In this document: piece by piece, positions 33,599 to 45,236 of the stretch | Position numbering within the stretch: position 1 is the first letter of the stretch | Layout of the letters: each line of letters opens with the position of its first letter | The notes under the pieces: generated by a model | Databases searched by the model: none | What the model was told of the DNA's origin: nothing | The model's input: only the letters and a program-made list of their open reading frames with translations | Program-made: the position numbers and the translations under genes | Source of the DNA: Trichobilharzia regenti | Taxonomy: Eukaryota; Platyhelminthes; Trematoda; Strigeidida; Schistosomatidae | Assembly (NCBI GenBank): GCA_944472135.2 | Contig: OX235267.1 | Coordinates: 22,613,452-22,677,451, forward strand | Direction of reading: 5' to 3' | Length of the DNA stretch: 64,000 nucleotides

Positions 33599-34283
33599 TT
33601 CCAGGTGTCCCGAATCACTGGTACGACCCATGGCACCTAGGACCACCTCATTGCACACCAACTCCGATGCACAGACACCCAGTCCGACCTCCCTTTCATT
33701 CATAAACTCTTGCGGTGTTGACGCACAAATAGATTTAGGTTATGGTGACGTTTTAAGCCAGTTTGTAGTATCCCGTGACTTATTCACGATATTGCTAATT
33801 AATGCACGTTCCTTAATCAATAAGATATCTGAACTAAGGACATTATTATTAGTCGCCAAGCCTACTGTAGCTCTGATTACTGAGTCATGGTGCTCATCCT
33901 CTGTACTTGATGTGCATATAGGTATCGATGATTACACTGTACACCGTGCAAACAGAGATTGCAAGCGTGGTGGAGGATGTCTCATATATATACATAGCTC
34001 ATTTGTAGTCAGTAAGGTGGAAGATGAAACAATGAATAATGTACCTGACTCACTCTGGGTTGTCTTACATGGAGATAAGTACAAACTTCTCATACGCTGT
34101 GTTTATCGAGCACGCAACTTCTTTTGTTGTGAAACTAGGGTTTTATTATACAAAGTATGTGTCCGACCTATCTTAGAATACTGCCCGTTTATTCTTAGCG
34201 GACTAAGACAAAATGACAAGCTTAAATTAGAGGGATTATACTTGAGCGCGCTTTTCGACTATTACGCTACATTTTGGTCATAA
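33525..34283 (+). pseudogene. CR1-type ORF2: partial endonuclease fused to RT thumb remnant
   Basis: Reads LLINARSLINKISELRTLLL, then VALITESWCSS (APE-type endonuclease Glu region), HRANRDCKRGGGCLIYI and CVYRA, then jumps to RVLLYKVCVRPILEYCPFIL, the end of an RT. The deletion removes the C-terminal endonuclease and nearly all RT motifs. After 34235 the frame runs into the RTE insert. Confidence 0.75.
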
Positions 34284-34799
34284 ATAAAATCTCTTATTAC
34301 TCTAAAATTTTATGCAAAGTGTTTGCGGAAATTATCACAATTATTAACCTTTCGAACACTGAATCCAAAAAATACAATCTTATTGACAGATAATACACAT
34401 AACTCACTGTTTGGATTTGTGGAATTTTTAAACATAAACACATCTATAATTGTATATATTGTTGGATTTATATGTTCAAGTTGCTCCAAGTCAGTGAGTT
34501 TATGGTTAAGATATCATTTTAGTTAAATGTACTGAACTATATTGCATGTTGTCTTATTGTATAGTTGTCGTCGCTTTTTGCCCTTTTTTCTGTGAACTGT
34601 TTCCTTTGTTGATGTTGTTCTCATTGTTTGTCCGTTATTTTCTGATTTTGAGGGGAGCAACCCAAAAAGTTGCTTCTCTCTAAACTTTTACTTAATGTAA
34701 TCATTCTTTTCTCAGGCGTGAGGCTAGCAACCCCACCCTGTAAACAAAAATTGCTACAGAACTTCAGTATGTGAACCTCCTTGCACCAAAAGAAAAAGT

Positions 34800-35882
34800 C
34801 TGTGTAGGAACATGGAACGTCCGAACTATGTACGAGACTGGAAAGCTGCCCAGATCGCCAACGAGATGAAAAGATACGGAATACAAGTGCTGGGAATATG
34901 TGAGAGCAGATGGAATGGGAGTGGACTCACCAAATTGTCAACAGGTGAGTCAGTGATCTACTCCGGTCACCCAGAAGATAACCACACGCACACCGAGGGC
35001 GTGGCTATCATGATGTCACCAACGGCAACGAAAGCCCTGATACAATGGGAGGCGATTTCGTCCAGGATAATGACCGCCAGGTTCAACTCCAAAGGAAGGA
35101 AAGTGTCAATCATACAATGTTATGCACCCACAAACAACGCAGACCTCGAGAAGAAAGAAGAATTCTACAGGCAACTACAGGCAACAATGGACAATACTCC
35201 AGCTGGCGACATGAAAATACTAATGGGAGACATGAACGCCAAACTGGGACCAGACAATACGGGAAGGGAACTCATCATGGGTAGAGAAGCTCTAGGAGAA
35301 ATGAATGAAAACGGAGAACTCTTCGCCGACTTCTGCGCCTTCAACGAACTGGTGATTGGTGGCAGTGTATACAAGCACAAAGATATCCACAAGGCTACAT
35401 GGGTGTCACCAGACGGGCAAACCAAAAACCAAATCGACTTCATCTCAATCTCAAGGAAGTGGAGGCGCAGCCTACTGGACACAAAAGCAAGAAGAGGAGC
35501 AGACGTTGGCTCAGACCACTATCTCGTACAAGGGACAATCCAAATCAAATTAAAAGCTTTCAGGGAATCAGGAGCTGCAGATAGACCACAAGCCAAGTTC
35601 AACACTCAAAAGCTGAAGGACCAGGCTACAAAGGACATCTTCATTGCAAGCATAAAGGACAAAGCCGAGACACAAATCAACACTAGCGAAGAGGTCGGCG
35701 TTGAAAAGCACTGGAACAACTTGAAAACGGTGTGGAGCCAAACCTGCATAGAAATTCTAGGCAGAAAAAAGAGACAGGACAAACAGTGGCTCACTACGGA
35801 CACTTGGAAACTAATAGAAGAGAGAAGGACAGTGAAGCAAAAGATTATCCAGTGCACGACGAGCAACAAAAACAGGAGCTGA
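34800..35882 (+). pseudogene. RTE apurinic-type endonuclease domain
   Basis: GTWNVRTMYETGK is encoded near 34806-34845 in one frame, and continues as AAQIANEMKRYGIQVLGICE in the next, indicating a 1-nt indel near 34845. Then SVIYSGHPED, GRKVSIIQCYAPTN, ILMGDMNAKLG, NQIDFISISRKW and VGSDHYLVQG follow (APE-type endonuclease order, with the Asp/Asn and terminal SDH catalytic residues). A second indel near 35870 separates it from the RT frame. Confidence 0.85.
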
Positions 35883-37735
35883 ATGCAAGCTACAATACAC
35901 TGAACAAAAGAGTGAAGAAAAGTGCCAGGGAAGACAAAAGAAAATATTATGAAACCATGGCAAACGAAGCAGAACAAGCTGCAGGCAAAGGAGACCTCGC
36001 CACACTCTACCAAACAACTAGGAACCTTTCGGGCAAACGTTCGACACAGATTAAGCCAATAAAGGACGACAATGGAAAGTCAATCACCAAAGAGGTGGAA
36101 CAGAGAAAGCACTGGGTTGAACACTTCAAAAGACTTCTAAATCGTCCGCCACCTACAACACGTCCAGCAATACCAACAACGGAAGCAGAACTACCAGTGA
36201 ACACTGACCCCCCGACGAAATCAGAAGTCCTGAATGCAATCAAGATGCTTAAAACTGGGAAAACACCGGGACCAGATGGAATCCCAGCAGAGGCTTTGAA
36301 AATAGACCCAGAGACAACAGCGGACTTGATGACACCACTACTGGAGAAGGTGTGGAAAGAGGGCAAAGTACCCGAGGATTGGAAGAACAGTTACTTATTC
36401 AAACTTCCAAAGAAAGGAGACTTAAGTCAATGTAAAAACTGGCGTGGAATTATGCTTCTGTCCATTCCAAGCAAGATACTAAGTCGCATCATCCTGGAGA
36501 GAATCAAACAAGCCCTAGATGAAAAACTTCGTCCGGAACAGGCTGGATTCAGGAGAAACAAATCATGTATTGATCAAATCGCCACTCTACGGATCATCAT
36601 TGAACAAAGCTTGGAATGGCAGTCACCTCTCTATCTCAACTTCATCGACTTTGAAAAGGCCTTCGACAGCGTCGATCGAGAGGTCATTTGGAAACTACTT
36701 CGCTACTACGGGGTCCCATCGACAATTATACACCTCATCCAACAGTTATACGACAATGCTGCATGCCAAGTAATCCACAACGGGAAACTTACGGAAGCCT
36801 TCGAAGTGAGGACGGGAGTGAGGCAAGGCTGTCTACTATCACCAATGATCTTCCTGATTGCAATTGATTGGATAATGCGACAGACAACGGCAACCAACGA
36901 GGGAACAGGCATAAAATGGACTGACACAAAAGACTTGGAGGATCTGGATTTCGCCGATGATATATGTCTGATTTCCCATAAACTGGAAGATATGCAAATG
37001 AAAAGTAACAAGTTGGCAGAAGAAGCATCAAAGATAGGACTTCACGTGAACATAGATAAAACAGAGATGATGAAGATTCCTTGCCAACATCAACAGCAAC
37101 AACAGACCACAATAAGCATAAATGGGAAGAACCTGAAAGAAACAACCTCCTTCACCTACCTGGGAAGCATCGTCTCAACTACAGGCGGAACTGACGAGGA
37201 CATCAAAGCCAGAATCGGAAAAGCAAGACAAGCTTTCATTACTCTCAAATCTGTGTGGAGGTCAACAGCACTCAGCATCAAAAATAAGATCCGGATTTTC
37301 AACTCCAATGTGAAGTCAGTGCTACTATACGGATCAGAGACTTGGCGAGTCATAAAGAGCATCTCAAACAAACTTCAAACCTTCATTAACAACTGTCTCC
37401 GCTCAATACTCAAGATCAGATGGCCAGAAAAGATCAGCAACAGGGATCTCTGGGAGCGAACCAATCAGGAACCGATTGTGAAACAAATAGGCAGAAAGAA
37501 ATGGAGATGGATTGGCCATACGCTGAGGAAACCATCAAGTGACATCACTAGACAAGCCCTCGAGTGGAACCCGAAAGGGAGGCGGCGAGTTGGTCGTCCA
37601 AGGGTGACTTGGAGGAGGTCATGTGAAGAGGAGATGAAAGCATGTGGGCAGACCTGGAGCAGGGTGAAAAAGTTGTCAGAAAACCGAAGTCAATGGAGGT
37701 GCGCAGCTGAAGCCCTATGTTCCTCTAGGAACTAA
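35732..37735 (+). CDS. RTE reverse transcriptase (open about 620 codons)
   Basis: True RT coding starts near 35870, after the second frameshift. Earlier codons are out of frame with the endonuclease. Motifs: TGKTPGPDGIPAEALK, LPKKGDLSQCKNWRGIMLLS, RPEQAGFRRNKSCIDQIATL, NFIDFEKAFDSVDRE (motif A), TGVRQGCLLSPMIFLIAIDW (motif B), LDFADDICLIS (catalytic FADD), TFTYLGSIVS, VLLYGSETW and the C-terminal RRWRWIGH-type segment KKWRWIGHTLRKP. Only two small indels in the whole element suggest a fairly young insertion. A second copy is at 42226-44400. Confidence 0.9.
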   Translation: MEPNLHRNSRQKKETGQTVAHYGHLETNRREKDSEAKDYPVHDEQQKQELNASYNTLNKRVKKSAREDKRKYYETMANEAEQAAGKGDLATLYQTTRNLSGKRSTQIKPIKDDNGKSITKEVEQRKHWVEHFKRLLNRPPPTTRPAIPTTEAELPVNTDPPTKSEVLNAIKMLKTGKTPGPDGIPAEALKIDPETTADLMTPLLEKVWKEGKVPEDWKNSYLFKLPKKGDLSQCKNWRGIMLLSIPSKILSRIILERIKQALDEKLRPEQAGFRRNKSCIDQIATLRIIIEQSLEWQSPLYLNFIDFEKAFDSVDREVIWKLLRYYGVPSTIIHLIQQLYDNAACQVIHNGKLTEAFEVRTGVRQGCLLSPMIFLIAIDWIMRQTTATNEGTGIKWTDTKDLEDLDFADDICLISHKLEDMQMKSNKLAEEASKIGLHVNIDKTEMMKIPCQHQQQQQTTISINGKNLKETTSFTYLGSIVSTTGGTDEDIKARIGKARQAFITLKSVWRSTALSIKNKIRIFNSNVKSVLLYGSETWRVIKSISNKLQTFINNCLRSILKIRWPEKISNRDLWERTNQEPIVKQIGRKKWRWIGHTLRKPSSDITRQALEWNPKGRRRVGRPRVTWRRSCEEEMKACGQTWSRVKKLSENRSQWRCAAEALCSSRN

Positions 37736-37769
37736 AGGATACAATAATAATAATAATAAATTAGAGGGA

Positions 37770-38216
37770 GTGCAACGGCAGTTTACCTCAAGAACTCTTG
37801 GTTTAGAAAGTGGTCTGGAATACCATGAGCGATGCGACAGACTAAGATTAGAACCCCTCTGGAAAAGACGCCTTAAGCTAAATCTTATCTTTTACTACAA
37901 GCTAACTAATCTTCTCTTGCATTCCTCCGAGCCAATAACTAAACCTACCGCTGTCATCAGTTACAATCTTAGAAATCATCACAACCTAGCTGCTATGGAG
38001 CACTGTCAGACTTACGTGCGGTACAACTTCTTCTTAAATAAGTTTTCAGTCATTTGGAATAGACTACCAGCTAATGTGCGCGATGCGAACACACTTCCAG
38101 TGTTCATCTCCTCAGTCACTAGACTACTCAAAGATGACAATGCACTTTTGCGCCTGACTCTTACACCTTCTTTTTCACCCTGCATAGATATTTTAAGTTC
38201 TTTAAACGTGTAGTTA
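37770..38216 (+). pseudogene. CR1-type ORF2 C-terminus (after the nested insert)
   Basis: Continues the frame interrupted at 34235: RQFTSRTLGLESGLEYHERC, LRLEPLWKRRLKLNLIFYYK and FSVIWNRLPANVRDANTLPV. This is the usual C-terminal tail of CR1/Jockey-type RTs. The stop is at 38211-38213. Confidence 0.82.
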
Positions 38217-39178
38217 CAACAAACTACAATTATAAATTTTAATATTATTGGAACTAGATGATAAACATTTCTACATAGGACAGTAATATTAGTTCACACA
38301 TAATATAAAAGTTAGCGTAACGGGACTAGTTAGTTAATGAACAAAAAATAAGCATAGTTACTAGACAGAATATATATGTATATATTTATTAATCACTCCT
38401 TAAGGACTCCCGTTGCTTTCTTTTGCGTTGCTGTTGTTTGTCTTCTTTTTTCTCTCACCATTTCAGCTTCTATTTGACTTTTTGAATGAGAATGAATAAT
38501 GTGGATATTCGACCATTTACAATGACAAATGATCTGCAAACATTATTGGTCCCGTTTCTTTCAGTTGCCTGGTTAATAACGAATTAACTTTCTCCACGAC
38601 GCAACCTGGATTACATTTGTGGAATACACTCTTATACCAATGGAAAAGTATCAATTTGTAATACAACGTCACGATTGTAGCTTATAACATAACTGATCGT
38701 ACCTGTAAAAATAGCTTCCTTATTACCCAATTTGGATATAAATCAAATCAAAAATAAGATTCGGATTTGTACACACCCAAGTTATATTGAGGAATTACTT
38801 CAAGCTTTATTTTTTCCCAAGTATTTTTAATCCATCCAAAACTTACTTGGGTTTTTTTGTTAATGCGAAGTTAATATTCCTATATTTCATGATGTGCTCC
38901 ATTGAATGACAGGTTATCATATTGTTCCCACAGACCTAAGACAAAAACGCCAGCAACCATGTAACTTAACCACAAGCCAAATTTATGAAATTTATATAAT
39001 GCTTACCCATGCCTGTATATTTGGTGTGTCCTACACAAGTAGGAAATAATGTGTATTTTATTAAAACATTATTATTAATTATGATTGCTGATCGTATATG
39101 TAATTTATCATATTGATGATGCCTGTAAACTGGCGTCTCTCATGTACAAAATGAGAATATACTATTATCATTATTATT
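38217..39178 (+). other. 3' untranslated part of the CR1-type element
   Basis: AT-rich with no ORF, ending in CTGTAAACTGGCGTCTCTCA and an ATT-rich tail. Confidence 0.6.
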
Positions 39179-39560
39179 AATTCAGTGATCTCAACTAACT
39201 GAACAAATCTTAACCTCATAAACTGTAACCGTTTTTGTTTTTGTTTCTTGAGTTGCTATGTAAACATAAAAGCTAACAATGTTCTGTTAATCAATTTTTT
39301 CTGTTTTCTCTCTTACCCCTCCCCCTCTTTTCAACTTTAAAAGCGTATAAATTGATGATGAAAACTTAAACTAAAAACATTGTAATGCTTTCACTTAGAT
39401 GCGTCAATTTTATAGTATCTCTTTTCTACCACCACTCGAACATTAAAGTATGTTATTATCATCTATATAACCATTGTAATTTCAGGTAGTCTGCAGCTGA
39501 TGAGAACCTGTGAAATAGAATGATATCATTTTATACTGCAAATTTCGTCTTCCTTTCTTT
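39179..39560 (+). mobile_element. Penelope-like terminus (solo), same family as 12885-13240
   Basis: Parallels 12885-13240 throughout, with small indels, including TTCAACTTTAAAAGCGTA, TGATGATGAAAACTTAAAC and the hammerhead-like motif. No coding part on this side. Confidence 0.8.
39490..39542 (+). ncRNA. Hammerhead-ribozyme-like motif in Penelope terminus (copy 3)
   Basis: Same core as 13170-13222. The stem I 3' half is CTGCAAA rather than CTGTAAA, turning a G-U into a G-C pair with TCTGCAG. Predicted cleavage after A at 39535. Confidence 0.55.
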
Positions 39561-40619
39561 ATCGAAATATTTTAAGCGTTTTTCTATGTTGGTGACACTG
39601 TGCATAGTTGCTTAGAGTTGAGGCATGTTCGGCTTATATTTGATGACTGCAGATTTCTAAATATAAGAATGTAATTTCTGTAGGATTTAGAAAACTATGC
39701 TCACTAGACATTACTGAGATTGTGGATCAATTTCAAAGCTACACATTTGCAATACCTCATTTAACGTAGACGTATTTAGTGTGAAATTGACGAGAGAATG
39801 ACGTCTCAACAGTACGGGTGTTTCAGAGTTTATCTTGAAATTTGCATGTAACCATCTAATGCTGGACAACTTATGAGGTCTATTTATGCATACGGCATCA
39901 ATATAAAGATCAGCTGTGGACTATAGATACTTTTAATTGTATGAGAACTTTACTTAGTATTAATATTAATTAATAATTAATATTAATCAGTGTATACTAA
40001 TATATAAAATTATCTTTCATATATTCGTGTTGTGCTTCATATTTTAGGTATATGGAGGTTGTGGAATGTGAAATCAGTGGAAATGTCAATCTGTCAAACT
40101 AACGCTAATACCCTTCAATAAAATTTCCTCTTGTAAACTAAGAAAATGTTTAATATACTCTCCATTTCTACTTCTTCTGAACGTCTTCAGTGGGTCGCCA
40201 TACTATGAGCTTTCGTAATATGTGAATTCTGAATAATGCATTTTAAGCTTAGTGGAAGGGAGATTTACTATAGTATTATGGAACTGTTACTTTAATCATT
40301 CATAGGATTTCGCGTCTGTTTCTATACAATAGTACATTGTAAAAACTAATTAGTATTTAGCAAACTGAATAATAATTTTGTAATGTTCTTCACGCTAGAG
40401 TCGCCCTATTTAGCCAATTGCAAGTCTGTATACTGCTAAACGGCAAGTATGTAGTACAAGTAAATTAGGGTTGATAGCTACTTCATTAATCAGTTGATAT
40501 GCAGTGGCATCATCGAAAAGACTGTCAACTTGGCGATGAGCTAAGAAAATATTTTGATTTATTTCTGATATGCTGTTTAATCGTGTGATGTCATCAATAT
40601 CCATCATTTCTATGACCAA
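39561..40619. other. AT-rich stretch without recognisable genes
   Basis: Contains an AT palindrome near 39955-39990 (AATATTAATTAATAATTAAT). No coding signal. Confidence 0.4.
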
Positions 40620-41040
40620 CAACTGCAATGTTTGAATATCAACTTTGTTAAGTATGCCGATGATCTAACTATTTCAGTGTCTGTCAACTCCCAGCTAGAC
40701 AGTACTAAAATGAGCAGCTTTCTATCAGGAATTAGCAAATGGTCTTAAACTAAATCCTTCCAAATGTCAGGCAGTTAATTTTAGTTATAGATGTGAAAGA
40801 AAGTTAAATGAAGCTGTTAATCCCCATTACCGTTGTATACTTGATGATAGTGATATAGGAATCAAGTCTGACGTTAGGTATCTTGGATTAATTCTCTCTT
40901 CTGACCAATCCTGGTCTTTCCATGTCTTAGCGATTTCTAAAATAATATTTCTTCCGACTGTTCACATTAAGAAGTTAAGGCACTCAAGCATAACTCATGC
41001 CCTCCTCTTACGGTTCGTACATCTTACCTATACTTGACCC
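40620..41040 (+). pseudogene. CR1-type LINE RT fragment
   Basis: Reads INFVKYADDLTISVSVNSQL (catalytic YADD) and FLSGISKWS, then shifted frames with LNPSKCQAVNFSY and YLGLILSS. Closely parallels 23875-24230 of the intact LINE. Deletions and shifts. Confidence 0.8.
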
Positions 41041-42225
41041 GTTTTTCTTGATTCAATCATGATGCAACCGTGTTTCGCAGAACTTATCACACAGCGTATC
41101 AGCCTTAAATCTATACCACATGCAGCTATGATGCTTATGAGCCAGGTATGCAAATCAGAGTAAACGTTTGTACGGTGCATTCATTATTTGTGAGACTAAC
41201 AAGTATGTAAGAGCTACGATTTGACCAGTTATACAACGTTTAATATGTTTGGACACAATTAACCCACGCTGCTTACTTCTATGACGCATTACCTAAAGCT
41301 ACGTAGGTACCTCAAAGTGGTTTCCACTGACATCCTGGGAACCCTCTTGGTAAAAGGATCGTCTCCTAGTCGAAAAAATGAATATATCCTAATCTCCACG
41401 CAAGCGTTTAGAGGTATTCATCCTATCACTTCAAATGACTCACTATTTGTAGTCACTTAAAAAGTAAGAATAAATTTACCAAAGACACTGTGCTTATGAC
41501 TCCTAGATATCATAATGTACCATGAAGGAAAACCTATATCCATAGGGTTATAACAATTACAAGCGTGATACTAATCCGAAACACGACGGCTACGATTCTC
41601 AATCACAGAGCACCCTACTTTGCTACCTAATCTTCTAATCGCATTAACAGATGTTTCGCCAAGAAAAAGAAAACCAATGGTTTTAGGAAAATTTATTTAG
41701 TTTTCTTAAAGATCATGGGCATCCGTATTTATAGCCACGGAGAAATCACAAACATCCACAAAATGGGAATTTCATTATTTGAAATGAAGCAAGCAATCTG
41801 TATTCACCCTGAATAATAATCAGCACCTCAGCTTGTTGTAGACCACAACCTGAAACGTTATTCTTGCTAATTAAAGTCTTACATTTAACTGGGATAGTTC
41901 GTACACTCACCAGATCACCATGTTATCCGCTTTTGAAGTGGTTTTGCAACACACTAAATGGCTGTTAACACTGGCTTTGCTACAGGCAGTCTCAATTTAT
42001 GTATTTAGATCTAGTACATTAGGCATTAATAAACATAGGTAACACTTACAATTCAGAGGTTTCTCATTGCTTTCAAGTTTCTTTCAGTTCCAAAACCACA
42101 TACAGGCAAAACAGATTCACACTTCTCATGTGGCTCAACCCTGTTTGATTTAGATTCTCTAACAATATATCTGATTCTTTAACTGACCTACTGAGTATCT
42201 GTAAGAGCTAATATATTAAATATGA
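41041..42225. other. Stretch without recognisable genes
   Basis: No coding or repeat signal supported. Confidence 0.4.
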
Positions 42226-42957
42226 ATTGGTCGGTTTTCGCTTGTAAGTCTTCGATTTTGTGTGACATCAAACATAAATCATCCGCGAAATCCAACTCTT
42301 CTAGGTTCTTCACGTCGGTCCAGGATATTCCTGTCTTCTCGTTTCCCACTGTCTGACGCATAACCCAGTCCACCACAATTAGGAATATCATTGGTGATAA
42401 TAAGCACCCTTGCCCAACTCCTGTGCTTACTTTAAACGCCTCTCTGACTTTTCCGTTGTGGGCCACTTGACATGTGACGTTGTGGTACGGCTGTTGAATA
42501 AGGTTGATGAATATTTGGGGTACGCCGTAGTACTCGAGTAGTCCACAAAGTTGAGGTAGAGGTTTGATTGCCATTCCATGCTTTGTTCGATGATGATGCG
42601 TAGAGTTGCAATTTGGTCAGTACATGATTCGCCTTTCCTGAATCCAGCTTGTTCTGGTCGGAGTTCTGTCTCCAGTGCGTCCTTTAATCTCTCCAGGATG
42701 ATGCGACTCAGGATTTTACTTGGCGTCGATAGGAGCATGATTCCTCGCCAGTTCTTGCAGAGTCCTAAGTCGCCCTTCTTTGATAGTTTCACGAAGTAAC
42801 CTTTCTTCCAGTCAGTAGGCACCTTTCCCTCATTCCAGACCTTTTGCAATATAGTCAGCATACTTGCTGTCTTCTCTGGGTACACTTTTAGTGTTTCAGG
42901 GGGTATTCCATCTGGTTCAGCTGCTTTTCCAGCTTTCAGAAGCTTGATTGCATTCAA
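42188..42957 (-). pseudogene. RTE reverse transcriptase (copy 2, with deletion in motif A)
   Basis: Frame 42957-42427 reads GDLGLCKNWRGIMLLSTPSK and RPEQAGFRKGESCTDQIATL up to LYLNFVDY, where the FEKAFDSVDRE segment is deleted. Frame 42574-42188 resumes with LEYYGVPQIFINLIQQ, STGVGQGCLLSPMIFLIVVD and LDFADDLCLMSHKIEDL. The catalytic motif A Asp region is disrupted. Confidence 0.85.
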
Positions 42958-43044
42958 GACTTCGGCTTTCGTTGGAAGATTGGTGTCAACTTGCAGTTGT
43001 AAGCGCGCTGTTGTTGGTATTTCTGGACAGGTTGCAGGTGATGG

Positions 43045-43491
43045 TCAGTTCAAGAGTCCTTTGAAGTGGTCCGCCCACTGTTTGATCTGTTTTTCTTCCT
43101 TGGTGATCGCGTCCCCTTGACTGTCTTCTATAGGTTTCGCTTGTGTTGGTCTCTTCCCGGATAGAGATTTGGTTATCTGATATAGTGTCCTCAGGTCCCT
43201 TTTGCCTGCTGCCTTCTCAGCTTCAGTGGCGAGGTTGTCGTAGAATCGTCTTTTGTCCTTCCTAGCACTCTTCTTCACTTCTTTGTCCAGTGCTTTGTAA
43301 GTTGAGCTCAGAGTCTCCGTCTCCTGTCCGTCCTTGCATTGAATCATTTTCTCTTTCACCATTCTCCTCTCTTCTATTAATTTCCAAGTGTCCGTTGAGA
43401 GCCATTCCTTGTCTTGTCTCTTCTTTCTTCCTAGAACCGTTGAACACGTTTCGTTGAGAGTCGCCTTCAGAGACTTCCAGTGTTCTTCCAC
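43045..43491 (-). pseudogene. RTE linker between endonuclease and RT (copy 2)
   Basis: Reads EEHWKSLKATLNETCSTVLG, KKRQDKEWLSTDTWKLIEER and KKSARKDKRRFYDNLATEAE. Here the frame runs through the site where copy 1 has a frameshift, supporting a single endonuclease-RT polyprotein. Confidence 0.82.
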
Positions 43492-43629
43492 GCATGCTTC
43501 TTCAGTGATGTCGCGTAGTGTTTCCTGCTTTGCTCTGACAGTTGCAGTGAAAGTGTCTTTTGTGGTTGTGTCCTTCAGTAATTGAGTGTTGAACTTGCAT
43601 TGTGGCCTATCTCCAGCTATACTCGAGGC

Positions 43630-44172
43630 TTATAGTTTCACCTTGAAAGTCCCTTGTACTAGATAGTGGTCTGAGCCCACATCTGCTCCTCTCCTCGGCC
43701 TTGTGTACAGGAGGCTCCGCCTCCACTTTCTTGAGATTGAAATGAAGTCTTTTTGGTTTTTGGTGTGTCCATCTGGTGGAATCCATGTCGTCTTGTGTAT
43801 ATCCTTGTGTTGGAACGCACTGCCATGAATCACCAAATCATTGAAGGCCCAGAAGTCTGAGAAGAGTTCACCATTGTCGTTCATTTCACCGAGGGCCTCA
43901 TGACCCATGGTGATATCTCTTCCTGTGTTGTCTCCTCCCAGCTTCGCATTCATGTCGCCCATCAGGATTTTGATATCGCCATTTGGGACGTTGTCCATTA
44001 CTGTTTGTAGTTGTCTGTAGAACATCCCCTTCTTTTCTTGTTCTGAGACGTTTGTAGGCGCATAGCATTGAATGACTGTAACTTTCCTTCCTTTTGAGTT
44101 GAACCTGGTTGCCATTATCCTGGAGGAGATTGGTTCCCACAGCATGAGAGCTTTGGCTGCTGGTGGTGACAT
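43630..44172 (-). pseudogene. RTE endonuclease domain (copy 2)
   Basis: Reads GRKVTVIQCYAPTNVSEQEK, ILMGDMNAKLGGDNTGRD, KDFISISRKWRRSLL and ADVGSDHYLVQG. The N-terminal GTWNVRT region is missing or out of frame (44172-44383). Confidence 0.85.
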
Positions 44173-44734
44173 CCATCCTTAGTCTTGCTTTCATCGAAAG
44201 AAGGCACATCGGCTGACTGGCTTCGCGAAAGCTTTCACAAGCCGGAGTCATTTCACTTCCCTGATTCCAGCGTAAAATAAGGTTACTGTTTATATGATAA
44301 GAATTTTTAATATATTTGCGCGTTGAAGTTTCTGCAGGGATTTTGTTTAGTTGTGGAGGTGGAGCAACTAGCACCACGCACAACCCTCCCCCTTTTCCGG
44401 GCTTGGGGCCGGCTACAAAAGTAGCGAGCTAGTAAGTGTGGCGTGGTTAAAAGAAGACTCTAGAACATCTGGATTTGTCGCGTGGATTAGATTCCTTGAT
44501 GTCACCGTCAATGTCCAGGTCTAACTATACTGGACCTCACACTGTCCTTAGAAGACTTTCGGCAACATCGCCTAATAACCAACGCAAACAACCAGAACAC
44601 AAATTGATGACACAAGGACAGTTTATTATTGCACCAGTACAGGGCCAACCATAAGATTATTGTGCACAAAGTTTTCTACAGTTTTTCTCTGTCATCCAAC
44701 GAACAGCTAAAGATGAGACGATGACTGCAGTATC

Positions 44735-45092
44735 TGTCAATGGAGTTGAAGATTGAACGATCAATTCTTGGTTGTTTGCTTAAAATCAACTTCCCCAATT
44801 TTCGCGGAGGCATCAATACGACAGTCATCGTCTCATCGGTCGCTGTTCAGAAAGAAGAGTGAAACATCGTCAGAAGTAATACAATGATTTATTATTGTAA
44901 TATTTGTTTTCAGACCTTAGTTCACTTATTCTTTTTATATGTTGGTGTAACAATAAAGAAATATCAAGCGGCCAATCGGTGTTTTGGTTTTTTCGTCCGT
45001 TATAACTAAGCGTTTCTGAAATCTTCGAGGAACAGCGTGGGCCCGAGCGTAGCGAGAGCTGGGCATTAACGGTTTATGAGACGTGATTGACA
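44735..45092 (+). repeat. 5' LTR of gag-only element, copy 1
   Basis: Starts TGTCAATGG, ends about GATTGACA. Contains TTTTCGCGGAGGCATCA and TTGGTTTTTTCGTCCGTTA, shared with 48326-48645 and 60448-60805. Directly downstream is a perfect hairpin GTTTCT/AGAAAC (45093-45110). Confidence 0.78.
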
Positions 45093-45236
45093 GTTTCTGA
45101 CGATAGAAACAGATCTGGTGGATTCAAACAGTTGGTGAAAGTTTGGATAGTCACTGTTCATCTTTCCTGGTGCCGGTCAAGTCCTCTTTGAACAAGCAAT
45201 ATCTGGAACGTTTTCGGAATTGGGTCAAGTTCAACA

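Larger units (their letters stand above)
34236..37757 (+). mobile_element. Nested RTE-clade LINE, near full length, with 12-bp target duplication
   Basis: Flanked by AAATTAGAGGGA at 34224-34235 and 37758-37769. It has a 5' region of about 550 nt, a single endonuclease-RT coding region and an ATA-rich tail at 37742-37757. The sequence style (GTWNVRT, GDMNAKLG, RGIMLLSIPSKILSRI) fits schistosome RTE/SR2-like elements; I do not assign a named family. Confidence 0.9.
32150..39178 (+). mobile_element. Internally deleted CR1-type LINE, split by a nested RTE element
   Basis: Contains ORF1 (32237-33598), the start of ORF2 (endonuclease) and the last part of ORF2 (34120-34235 joined to 37770-38213). 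The rest of the endonuclease and the RT palm are deleted. The RTE insert 34236-37757 interrupts codon ...KLEG; removing it restores KLEGVQRQFTSRTLG. The 3' end is an ATT-rich tail near 39155-39178. Confidence 0.82.
42226..44430 (-). mobile_element. Second RTE-clade LINE, truncated and broken
   Basis: Minus-strand copy related to 34236-37757. It has the GC-rich 5' region (44340-44430, stretch GGTGCTAGTTGCTCCACCTC), the endonuclease without its first motif, and the RT up to just past the FADD box. It is then cut off at about 42226. Confidence 0.88.

Noticed and set aside
45093..45180. tRNA primer-binding site for the LTR element
   Set aside because: Stretches such as CTGGTGGATTC and TGGTGCCGGTC are not directly at the LTR end and do not match a tRNA 3' end convincingly.
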